DNA from: Dehalococcoidia bacterium
GTDB lineage: Bacteria > Chloroflexota > Dehalococcoidia > CAUJGQ01
Length of the DNA stretch: 60,311 bases
Reading direction: 5' to 3'
Assembly (NCBI GenBank): GCA_035310145.1
Contig: DATGEL010000137.1
Location: forward strand, 1-60,311
The translations under genes and the position numbers were made by a program. The notes under the pieces were generated by a model. That model made no database searches. It had not been told where the DNA came from and saw only the letters and a list, made by a program, of their open reading frames with translations. Shown here one piece after another: positions 53,304 through 60,311 of this stretch; within the stretch, counting starts at the first letter, position 1; each line of letters starts with the position of its first letter.

Positions 53304-55067
53304 TCACAGCTCGCTTTCGCGCGCATCCAGTGACGTGACTTCGAAGCGCTCGTCGGTCTGGTGGATGATCTTGATCGTCGGCGTGGCGCGCTCGTGCACG
53401 GCGGCCTCGCCGCTGAGGCCCAGCCGGCTGGTGAGCACCTGCGCCGCGGAGAACGAACGGCGATTCGCCTCCGCCAGGCCAAGCGGCCGCGCGATCCGCT
53501 CTTCCAGCGCCACCTGAGCGATCGCCTTCAGCCCGTAGCGATCGAGCATGTCGATCAGCAGGCCCAACGGCGCGGCGTCGCCGCTGAAGACGGGTAGCTG
53601 CCGGGCGGCGCTGCGGCGCACCGCCTGCTCGACGCCGAGCGGATCGATCACGCCCGAAAGCTCGGCGAAGAACAGGTTCAGCAGCGGCCGCACGGCCAGT
53701 TCGCCGACGAGCGCCTCCAGATCGGTTTCGGCGCCGTCGGCCGGGGTGCCAAAGAAGCCCTTGACGTAATTGAGGCGCTCGTTGGCGAGCAGCGGCCCGG
53801 CCGGCCCGTAGACGAGCTTGGCGTGCGGGTTGCGGATGTCGGCGTCGATCCAGACGATAATGTCCGACTTCATGCATTCGAGGCTGGCGTGGATCAGCCG
53901 GCCGCGCTGTCCGGGCGCGGCGCCACGCACGCCGACAGCCTGCAACCCGGTGGCCTGCGCCGCCTCCAGCAACTCCGGCGACTCGCCCGCAAAGAAGGCG
54001 GCCTCGTCGACGAGCTTCACGGTGGAAAGCTCGTCGTGCAGCACGCGCGCGTGCGCGGGCAGCGTGTCGGAGCTTTCTCCCGCCAGGAGCGCCACGCCGA
54101 GCGTGAGGCCGCGCGCCTGCTTCTGCGCCACCAGCTCGGCCAGGTTGGCGTACTCGCGGCAGTGGCTGGTGTTCTCCACGAACCAGGCGTTGACCACCTC
54201 TTCCACGGGAAAGCGGCGAGGGCGGAACAGCGCCGGATGCACCGGCCGGCGCGACTTCACCACCAGCACCGTGGCGTCGCTGCGGGCCAGGGCGGCCAGC
54301 GGCAGCGCGCCGAGATCGGACTCGCGCCTCGAGCTGCCGACGCGCGCCCCCAGCACCAGCAGATCGTGCCGCGCGGCCTCGGACAGCACCGCCTCCTCGG
54401 CGGAAGCGGCAGCGACGCTGAATGTGCGCAGCCGCGGGGCATCGGCCGAGCGTGCCACGAGCGATTGGAACAGGCGCTGTTCCTGCTGGCGCAGCGCCGG
54501 CTCGCCGCCCGGCACGTCGACGTGCATCACGGTGACGGCAGCGCCATGCGTTCGCGCGACCCGCAGGGCCACGTCGAGCGCCGCCTCGGCATGCGGCCCG
54601 CCACGCGCCGAGACGAGCACGTGGCGAGGCTCGCCGGCAGTGCCAGGCCGCGCAAAGATCGTGTCGCAGAGTGGCGCTGCGACCAGACCGCGATACGGTT
54701 CTTCCGCCAGTACGGCACGGATTTCGTCGGCGTGCGGTGGGAGGGCTATGATCAGCACGTCGTTGTCGCCGCCGGCTGCCTCGTGAATGCCCGCCAGCAA
54801 CGAGTCGGCCGCGCGCACGACGGTTTCATTGGCAACGGCGCCGAGCTGTTCGCGGGCCAGCGCCCGCAGTTGGCGGCGGGCAGAACGTGCCGCGGTGGTG
54901 GGACCCGCCAGGTCGTGGCCGCGCGGCACGGGTACCACCGCCAGCAGCACGACGGAGCCGGCCGTGCCGGCCAGGTCGCACGCCAGCGGCAACACGCCTG
55001 CCGAGTCGGCGTCGGGCAGGACGGGCACCACCACTCGCGGCGCCGAAGGACGTACCAGCGCTGACAT
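53304..55067 (-). CDS. fusion of two UspA-like domains with a glucosyl-3-phosphoglycerate synthase-like GT2
   Basis: 587 residues from ATG 55067. Residues 1-140 and 148-272 are universal-stress-type domains; the second has the ATP-site pattern GARVGSSRRESDLGALPLA. Residues about 288-575 resemble GpgS (GT81/GT2-like): EVVNAWFVENT, DIIVWIDADIRNPHA with the DxD at 408-410, YGPAGPLLANERLNYVKGFF, DMLDRYGLKAIAQVALEER and RSFSAAQVLTSRLG. GpgS makes glucosyl-3-phosphoglycerate, precursor of the compatible solute glucosylglycerate. The N-terminal nucleotide-binding strand of the transferase is degenerate (TLGVALLAGESSDTL). A stress-linked compatible-solute enzyme is inferred. Confidence 0.88.
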   Translation of the reverse strand: MSALVRPSAPRVVVPVLPDADSAGVLPLACDLAGTAGSVVLLAVVPVPRGHDLAGPTTAARSARRQLRALAREQLGAVANETVVRAADSLLAGIHEAAGGDNDVLIIALPPHADEIRAVLAEEPYRGLVAAPLCDTIFARPGTAGEPRHVLVSARGGPHAEAALDVALRVARTHGAAVTVMHVDVPGGEPALRQQEQRLFQSLVARSADAPRLRTFSVAAASAEEAVLSEAARHDLLVLGARVGSSRRESDLGALPLAALARSDATVLVVKSRRPVHPALFRPRRFPVEEVVNAWFVENTSHCREYANLAELVAQKQARGLTLGVALLAGESSDTLPAHARVLHDELSTVKLVDEAAFFAGESPELLEAAQATGLQAVGVRGAAPGQRGRLIHASLECMKSDIIVWIDADIRNPHAKLVYGPAGPLLANERLNYVKGFFGTPADGAETDLEALVGELAVRPLLNLFFAELSGVIDPLGVEQAVRRSAARQLPVFSGDAAPLGLLIDMLDRYGLKAIAQVALEERIARPLGLAEANRRSFSAAQVLTSRLGLSGEAAVHERATPTIKIIHQTDERFEVTSLDARESEL

Positions 55068-55176
55068 GCAGGGCTCCGACCACCGGCGACTTCGGGGATG
55101 GTACCACAGCGGCGCCCACCTGCCCTCGCCCGAAGGGAGCGGGCCGGGCTCGCCCCCTCGATCGCGCCGCCAGACC

Positions 55177-56343
55177 GTGCTGGCGCTGGCGCTGCTGCTG
55201 CTCGCCCTCTGGGTTGCGCCTTTGCTGACGCTGGGCGCCGTGGCCGGACTCGCCGGCGCGGACGACGAGTTCAACCTCGTGCACTGGGAGGTGACGCGGC
55301 TCGCGGGCTTCGCGTTGAACCGGCTCTCGGCGAGCGTGGCAGGACGCTCGGCCACGAATGCCGAGGTGCTGCGCTACTTTGATCTGCTGCGCCAGGCGCG
55401 CCTCGCGCGGCGAGCCGCGCTTGCCGGCGATGCCTCGGCAACGGGCCGAGCCGCCGACAGGCAGGCGCAGGCCGAGCGCCTGCGGCCGCGAGTCGAGACC
55501 CGCTTCGAGGACGCGGTGGCGGGCGCGGCGCGCGACGCCGGCCTGGTGGAGCGCCTGCCGATCTTCGGCGGCATCTCCTTTGTCTGGCCGCCGCCCGCCG
55601 CCGGCCTGACCACGCCGCCGCACATTCTCGTGATCTCACCGCGCGATCACATCGCGCTGGAGAGCACGCAGTTGCTGCGCAGCACCCTGAGCGACGCCCG
55701 GGCCGCGCAGATTGAGCGCATGGCCGAGCAGGACGGCAACGACAGCGCCCTGGTGGACCAGATCGGCGGCCTCAGCGCCTGGCCAAGCATCGTCGATCAG
55801 AACGACTCGCCGCTCGGCGTGCTGCAGACGATGGCGCACGAGTGGATGCACGCCTATCTCGTCTTCCACCCGCTGGGCGCCCGCTACGGACGAAGCGGCG
55901 ACCTGACGCTGATCAACGAGACCGTGGCCAACCTCGTCGGCCGCGAGCTGGGCAGTGCGGCCTACGCCGGCCTTGGTCTGCCGCCGCCGGCGCCGGACGC
56001 CTCGACCACCTCCCCGAAGGCGGTCGATTTCACCCAGACGATGCACGACCTGCGGCTGCAAGTCGATGCTCTGCTGGCGCAGGGGAAGATCGACGAGGCC
56101 GAACAGCGGATGAACGAGACGCAGCAACTGCTCGCCGCGAACGGCTACGCGATTCGCCGCATCAACCAGGCCTACTTCGCCTTCTACGGTTCCTACGGCG
56201 ACAGCCCGCAGGCGTCGAGCCCGCTTGGCGGCGAGATTGAGACCTTGCGCAAGGCGAACCCCAGCCTCGCCGCGTTCGTGCACCGGGTACAAAACGTGGC
56301 CAGCCGCGCCGATCTGGAGCGGCTGCTGCGAGCGGCCCGCTGA
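55177..56343 (+). CDS. membrane-anchored HExxH metallopeptidase
   Basis: 388 residues from GTG 55177; an ATG at 55066 in frame would add 37 residues but would collide with the divergent gene start. One N-terminal membrane helix (ALALLLLALWVAPLLTLGAV) precedes a large extracytoplasmic part. HEWMH (221-225) with E248 in INETVANLVG is a gluzincin-type zinc site. FHPLG and RRINQAYFAFYGSYGD near the C-terminus are conserved-looking. I do not recognise a named family; it could be an aminopeptidase-like or envelope protease. It is divergent from the UspA-GpgS fusion. Confidence 0.82.
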   Translation: MLALALLLLALWVAPLLTLGAVAGLAGADDEFNLVHWEVTRLAGFALNRLSASVAGRSATNAEVLRYFDLLRQARLARRAALAGDASATGRAADRQAQAERLRPRVETRFEDAVAGAARDAGLVERLPIFGGISFVWPPPAAGLTTPPHILVISPRDHIALESTQLLRSTLSDARAAQIERMAEQDGNDSALVDQIGGLSAWPSIVDQNDSPLGVLQTMAHEWMHAYLVFHPLGARYGRSGDLTLINETVANLVGRELGSAAYAGLGLPPPAPDASTTSPKAVDFTQTMHDLRLQVDALLAQGKIDEAEQRMNETQQLLAANGYAIRRINQAYFAFYGSYGDSPQASSPLGGEIETLRKANPSLAAFVHRVQNVASRADLERLLRAAR

Positions 56344-56395
56344 CCGCCGTTCAACCACGTTTTCCTGCTTCCTCCTTCATACTCCCTACCTGGAA

Positions 56396-56436
56396 GCCCC
56401 GTTCCCCCCGCCAATTCTGGAGAAAGGGAGCGGGGC
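56396..56436. terminator. bidirectional hairpin between convergent peptidase and PBP genes
   Basis: GCCCCGTTCCC (56396-56406) pairs with GGGAGCGGGGC (56426-56436), 10 pairs plus one T-G, with a 19-base loop. It lies 53 bases after the peptidase stop and 38 before the end of the PBP gene, as expected for a shared terminator. Confidence 0.5.
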
Positions 56437-56473
56437 CGTTGAGCTGAAGCGCACGTGAGGGCGTCCGCGCCGC

Positions 56474-59014
56474 CTACCCGCCCGGCCCGCAGACCTGGTT
56501 GCGCACCGCCGTGGGCACGACCAGGCCCGGCGGGCAGCGCAACTGCTGCGGCGGGGCAGGAGCCGGCGCGGGCTGTGATGGCGGCGGTGCCGGCGGCTGC
56601 GCCGGTTGGGGCGGCTGCGCAGGCGGCGGCGGTTGCTGCGGTTGCTCGACGGGTGACGGATTCCCCGAGGGCGGCTGCGGCTGTGCTTCCTCCGGCGTCG
56701 CGGCTTCCGGATTGATCACGGGCGTATGCGCCACTTCCGGCTCGGCCGTGCGCGGTGGCGGAGGCGCGGTGGGGACTTCGTTCGGGCCGACGGTTGCCAC
56801 GCCGCTGGCGCCGGGAGCGGGCGTGGCGGCCAGCCGGCAGTCTTTGGCGCCATTGCTGAGCGGCGGTCCGGCCACCGGCTGGCCCACGACATAGATGTCC
56901 GGTTGCAGGCCGCAGCCGACGAGGCGTGAGCCGGGCGGCACGGGCATACCGCGGGCGATGCCGGCGGGCACCACGAAATTCTTGGGCGGCACATTGTACT
57001 TGTCCACCGCGTACTGCATCACGTCCTTCCAGACGTTCAGCGAGCTGGTGGCGCTGAGCAGGTTGGGGTTCAGGAACGTGCCGTCCGAGTTGCCCACCCA
57101 GACGCCAACCGTGAGATCCGGCACGAAGCCGAAGTTCCAGGTCGCGCGCACCTGGCTGAGCTGCTCGCCCTGCTGCGTGCCGGTCTTGGCGGCGATCGGG
57201 CGGCGGTCGCGCAGGTTGAAGAGGCCGGGACTGTAGGTCAGATGCTTGGCGGCGTCGTCCGAGATAATGTTCGTGATTTCATACGCGTAGGGCGCCGGCA
57301 CGACCTGATCGCGATCCGGGCCGTTGAACTGATAGACGAGGTTGCCGTTGCGGTCGGTGATGCGCAGCACGGCCACCGGATCGACCTTGCGGTAGCCCGG
57401 CTGCGGATCGTCGAGCTTGAGGCCGCGCATCTCGCCGTTATTCGCGAACGTCGAGTACATGTACGTCATGTCGTAGAGCGTGACCGACGAGCCGCCGGTC
57501 GCGATCGAGACGCCGTACTTCGACGGATCGGGCATCGTGTTGATGCCCATCTTGTGCGCCACCTCCAGCACCCATTGCACGGTGGAGAAGTCGGCCGCCT
57601 GCACCGCGGGCGAATTCATCGAGCTGGCCAGCGCCACGCGCACCGGCAGCGGGCCGACGAACGAGCGCGTGGGGCCGGAGGGACAGAACGGCTTCTCCGT
57701 GCCGTTGGGGAAGCACTTGGGCTGATCGACCACGATCGTGCCCGCGCTCCAGCCCTTGAGAAACGTCGAGAGATAAATGATCGGCTTCAGCGCCGAACCG
57801 GGCTGGTATTCGGCCAACGTGTTGTTGTTCTTGCCGCCGATGCTTTCGTCGTAGTAGTTGCGGCTGCCGACCATCGCCAGGATCTGGCCGGTGTTGTTGT
57901 CGATCACCATCACGGCGCCGTTGTGGCACTCGCAGTTGAGCTTTTCCATCGCGGCCACGTCTTTGTCGACGATCGCCGTAGCCTGGTCGGTAAGCTGTGA
58001 GTCGAGCGTGGTGACAATGCGTAATCCCATGTGATACAGCGCGTCGTCGCCGCTCTTGCAGTCCTTGATCAGCTCCTTGCAATGCTGCTTGATGTAGTCG
58101 GTCATGAAGCCGACCCAGTGCGGCTCCTTGATGACCGTGGTTTGCTCCTTGAGATCGAGTGGCTCGGCGAAGGCGGCGTCGGCTTCCTCGCGCGTGGCCT
58201 GGCCGTGATCGACCATCAGGTCGAGCACCTGCTTCTGCCGCGCCTTCGCCGTGTCGTAGTGCGCGATCGGGTCGTAGTCGCCGGGCGAGGCAGGGATACC
58301 GGCCAGCAGCGACGCCTGAGCCAGGTCGAGATCCGCGGCCTTCTCGTTGAAGTAGATCTTGGCCGCGGCGCCGATGCCGTTGGCGCGGTTCGCGTAGAAG
58401 ATCGTGTTCAGGTACCACTCAAGGATCTGATCCTTGTTGTAGCGCTTGGTCAGCTCGACGGCGATCGCCGCCTCCCTGACTTTGCGGTCGATGCTGCGCG
58501 TGGAGGCCTCCTCCTGCGTCTCAAACAGCAGCTTGACGAGCTGCTGGGTGATGCCGGAGCCGCCGGTGCTGAGCGCGCTTGCGCTCTTGCACAGATGCAC
58601 GTACTCGCAGGCGGCGCGAACCAGGCCCTTCTCGTTCACGCCGCGATTGGTGTAGAAGTCCGGGTCTTCCGTCGCGATCGTCGCCTTGATCAGGTTGGGC
58701 GAGATCGCGTCGAGCGGCACCGGCTCGCGCAGGCCCGTGTCTTTGTCCTCGAACTCGTAGAGCTGGTTGCCGTCGCGGTCATAAAGGATCGCCGGCCCCT
58801 GGTCCTTGCTGACCTTGTCCGCCGGATTGGTGAGGTCTTTGACGTAGGAGTTGTACTTGTCGACGGAGTAGACGGCAGTTCCGGCCGCGGCTCCGGTAGC
58901 GCCCAGCAGCAGGATGGCGAGCACCGCGAATGGCCAGAGCGGCAGACGGCGCTTGCGCTTCGTCGCCAGCTCGCGGCGGCGCCGGTTGCGCCGGATCGTG
59001 TCAGTCGCGCTCAC
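56474..59014 (-). CDS. penicillin-binding protein 1A (transglycosylase/transpeptidase)
   Basis: 846 residues from GTG 59014 (a GTG at 59041 is also possible). A basic tail and membrane helix (LWPFAVLAILLLGATGAAAG) are followed by the GT51 domain with E116 in IATEDPDFY and GGSGITQQLVK, then the transpeptidase domain with SALK (S407, K410), SMN (465-467) and KTG (610-612). The last 130 residues are a Pro/Gln/Ala-rich extracellular tail ending CPPGLVVPTAVRNQVCGPGG. Several paired Cys (C136/C142, C312/C319, C361/C363, C434/C444) are unusual for this family and may form disulfides. Confidence 0.96.
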   Translation of the reverse strand: MSATDTIRRNRRRRELATKRKRRLPLWPFAVLAILLLGATGAAAGTAVYSVDKYNSYVKDLTNPADKVSKDQGPAILYDRDGNQLYEFEDKDTGLREPVPLDAISPNLIKATIATEDPDFYTNRGVNEKGLVRAACEYVHLCKSASALSTGGSGITQQLVKLLFETQEEASTRSIDRKVREAAIAVELTKRYNKDQILEWYLNTIFYANRANGIGAAAKIYFNEKAADLDLAQASLLAGIPASPGDYDPIAHYDTAKARQKQVLDLMVDHGQATREEADAAFAEPLDLKEQTTVIKEPHWVGFMTDYIKQHCKELIKDCKSGDDALYHMGLRIVTTLDSQLTDQATAIVDKDVAAMEKLNCECHNGAVMVIDNNTGQILAMVGSRNYYDESIGGKNNNTLAEYQPGSALKPIIYLSTFLKGWSAGTIVVDQPKCFPNGTEKPFCPSGPTRSFVGPLPVRVALASSMNSPAVQAADFSTVQWVLEVAHKMGINTMPDPSKYGVSIATGGSSVTLYDMTYMYSTFANNGEMRGLKLDDPQPGYRKVDPVAVLRITDRNGNLVYQFNGPDRDQVVPAPYAYEITNIISDDAAKHLTYSPGLFNLRDRRPIAAKTGTQQGEQLSQVRATWNFGFVPDLTVGVWVGNSDGTFLNPNLLSATSSLNVWKDVMQYAVDKYNVPPKNFVVPAGIARGMPVPPGSRLVGCGLQPDIYVVGQPVAGPPLSNGAKDCRLAATPAPGASGVATVGPNEVPTAPPPPRTAEPEVAHTPVINPEAATPEEAQPQPPSGNPSPVEQPQQPPPPAQPPQPAQPPAPPPSQPAPAPAPPQQLRCPPGLVVPTAVRNQVCGPGG

Positions 59015-59807
59015 GAACGTTGCCCCCACACCCGGCCGCACCCGCCGTCCGCTCCAGGATCAAGAAATGCGAAAGGCCGAATATGCGCAGCCAGGACCCC
59101 TCCGCCGCGTACGTGGCACGCCGCAGCACACGCGCCAGCGCGCGACTCCTCCCTTCGATGTTGTCGAAGCCAGGATAGACGTAGGAATGGACGACGGTTC
59201 GCAAGGGCAATCCCCTGGCGATGCGGCGAAAGTCGCGCGTCAGATAGGCGCGCGCGTGCGGCACGAGCCGGTTGCGCAGCGGCGCCGGCAGGTAGTTCAC
59301 CAGCGGAATATTGCCGAATGTGTAGCGCGGGCCGAGGTAGACGCCGTGCGTCTCGAACGGGTAGAAGCGGTTGGGCGCGTAGAAAATGGCGTGACCGCCG
59401 GGGCACAGCACGCGCGCCAGTTCGGCCATCGTTGCGCGGTCGTCACGGACGTGCTCGATCACTTCGTTGAGCAGCACCACGTCGAAGAAGCCTTCGCGAA
59501 ACGGCAGCGCGTCGCTGGAAGCGAGCAATAGCTTCGGCAGCTCCTCCGCGCCCTTGCGTACGCGGTCGAAGGCGATGTCGATGCCGTAGACCTCGCTTGA
59601 GAAGGCGCGGAAGCGGCGCACGTACGTGCCCACACCGCAACCGACGTCGAGAATGCGCCGGCCTTCCAGCGGCACGAAGCGCCGGATCAGCTCCAGCCGC
59701 CGGTCCTGGCCGAAGCGCCAGACGAAGCTGGGATTGCCCAGCGCGGCGCGCTCGTCCGCGTGCAGCCGGCCGTCCGGCGCCGAGGCGATCGGTGTCTCTG
59801 TCGTCAT
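59001..59807 (-). CDS. class I SAM-dependent methyltransferase
   Basis: 268 residues from ATG 59807. RRILDVGCGVGTYVRRFRAF (SAM site), YGIDIAFDRVRKGAEEL, SSDALPFREGFFDVVLLNEVIEHV and ELARVLCPGGHAIFYAPN follow the Methyltransf_11 order. The C-terminal part is longer than average and rich in Arg. Substrate unknown; it overlaps the start of the PBP gene by 14 bases, so it may be co-expressed with cell-wall functions. Confidence 0.9.
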   Translation of the reverse strand: MTTETPIASAPDGRLHADERAALGNPSFVWRFGQDRRLELIRRFVPLEGRRILDVGCGVGTYVRRFRAFSSEVYGIDIAFDRVRKGAEELPKLLLASSDALPFREGFFDVVLLNEVIEHVRDDRATMAELARVLCPGGHAIFYAPNRFYPFETHGVYLGPRYTFGNIPLVNYLPAPLRNRLVPHARAYLTRDFRRIARGLPLRTVVHSYVYPGFDNIEGRSRALARVLRRATYAAEGSWLRIFGLSHFLILERTAGAAGCGGNVRERD

Positions 59808-59865
59808 GCCTGTTAGATCGTAACAGCCGCGTGCGGGGCGCTTCAACGCCGCCGCCGATCTATGA

Positions 59866-59874
59866 TGCTATACT
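59866..59874 (+). promoter_or_regulatory. extended -10 (TGCTATACT) for gatC
   Basis: TGCTATACT, inside the 13-mer GATGCTATACTTG shared with the RDD promoter, lies about 100 bases before the gatC start. Confidence 0.5.
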
Positions 59875-59976
59875 TGGCGCGTTACGGTCGCCCCGGCGGC
59901 CGCGACACAGATTAACGCGCGGTTGTGAATGCGTCGCGCTTGACGAGTTCTGACCGTTGCGATGAGGCGTGGGGCC

Positions 59977-60264
59977 GTGGCCCTCTCCCGTGACGAAGTC
60001 AGGCACATCGCCCAGCTGGCGCGCGTCGGCGTGACGGAAGAGGACGTGAGCCGCTTCCAGGCACAGCTCTCGGTGATCCTCGACCACTTCGCTGCCCTGG
60101 GCGAGATCGACACCAGCGGCGTGCCGCCCACGGCCCATACCCTGCCGCTGGCCAACATCGAGCGTGACGACACCTCGCGACCCTCGTGCCCCACCGAGTC
60201 GGTGCTGGCAAACGCGCCGCGAAAGCAAGACGCCTTCCTGCGCGTGCGCAAGGTGCTGGAGTAA
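59977..60264 (+). CDS. gatC: Asp-tRNA(Asn)/Glu-tRNA(Gln) amidotransferase subunit C
   Basis: 95 residues from GTG 59977 (or 100 from ATG 59962). LSRDEVRHIAQLARVGVTEEDVSRF and LANIERDDTSRPSCPTESVLANAP are the GatC signatures. It stabilises the GatAB amidotransferase that amidates misacylated tRNAs. gatA would be expected just downstream, beyond the window. Confidence 0.95.
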   Translation: MALSRDEVRHIAQLARVGVTEEDVSRFQAQLSVILDHFAALGEIDTSGVPPTAHTLPLANIERDDTSRPSCPTESVLANAPRKQDAFLRVRKVLE

Positions 60265-60311
60265 CGGGACGAGGAACGAGGAAATAGGAAAGAGAAAATA
60301 GGAAATAGGGG
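60265..60311. repeat. purine-rich tract at the window end
   Basis: GGAACGAGGAAATAGGAAAG and further AGGAAATAGG units form an almost pyrimidine-free stretch after gatC. It resembles the AGGGAAC heptamers in bkdB (3798-3825) and the complement of the tract at 56359-56390. Confidence 0.7.

Noticed and set aside
57242-59470. Long plus-strand frames opposite the PBP gene
   Set aside because: Low-complexity Arg/Val-rich translations complementary to a well-supported PBP1A; no start or promoter supports them.

Overview
The window is GC-rich bacterial chromosome: third codon positions are almost always G or C, many genes start with GTG, and short operons lie on both strands. The gene set suggests an aerobic, heterotrophic, non-photosynthetic bacterium. 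It includes a branched-chain 2-oxoacid dehydrogenase complex, acyl-CoA enzymes, a CaiB-type CoA transferase, a PDZ/radical-SAM protein beside cmk and plsC, a secreted sedolisin and an LLM-type flavin enzyme. I infer Chloroflexota (a soil or Thermomicrobia/Dehalococcoidia-like lineage), but no rRNA or other decisive marker is present, so this is a moderate guess. I see no phage, CRISPR array, rRNA or replication origin. The only mobile DNA is the cut 3' end of an IS5-type transposase at base 1.

Layout. 1-0.9 kb: IS5 transposase end, then a DUF433/DUF5615 toxin-antitoxin pair. 1.0-8.1 kb (minus strand): lpdA, bkdA1, bkdA2 and bkdB (branched-chain 2-oxoacid dehydrogenase), followed by a small membrane-associated protein and an acyl-CoA dehydrogenase that could take the next step on the resulting acyl-CoA. 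8.3-14.2 kb: two MarR regulators, a ModE-type HTH protein, and a minus-strand operon of MidA methyltransferase, peroxiredoxin, IscU-like scaffold and molybdopterin-type nucleotidyltransferase, then GDPD and SirB1-like genes. 14.3-20.4 kb: peroxiredoxin, zinc alcohol dehydrogenase, two unknown small proteins, Hsp20 and Lon. 20.7-24.8 kb: CapA-type lipoprotein, CoA transferase, VOC enzyme and an unknown protein. 24.9-27.8 kb: a CopC-CopD-propeller fusion. 27.9-32.9 kb: cmk, plsC, a PDZ/radical-SAM protein and glmS. 33-38.5 kb: a nuclease-fold-like unknown, a monooxygenase-like protein, lepA, a flavin-binding-fold protein and trxB. 38.6-41.1 kb: oppDF without permeases, and tRNA-Leu(UAG) with a structured leader. 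41.2-47.1 kb: epimerase, zinc ribbon, enoyl-CoA hydratase, a PTPS-fold protein lacking the usual Cys, a third MarR behind a palindrome, and speA. 47.1-60.3 kb: sedolisin with four exact 100-residue repeats, LLM enzyme, two membrane proteins, a UspA-UspA-glucosyltransferase fusion, a membrane HExxH peptidase, PBP1A, a methyltransferase and gatC.

The genes form independent modules: branched-chain amino acid and fatty-acid catabolism, oxidative and protein-quality stress response, and cell envelope synthesis (glmS, cmk, plsC, PBP1A). Across the window an extended -10 element of the form TGnTAYACT/TGnTATAAT recurs. At capA, lepA and probably cmk it sits only 8-10 bases before the start codon, which implies leaderless mRNAs. 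The most unusual proteins are the UspA-GpgS-like fusion, the CopC-CopD-propeller fusion and the periplasmic-binding-like/CapA fusion.
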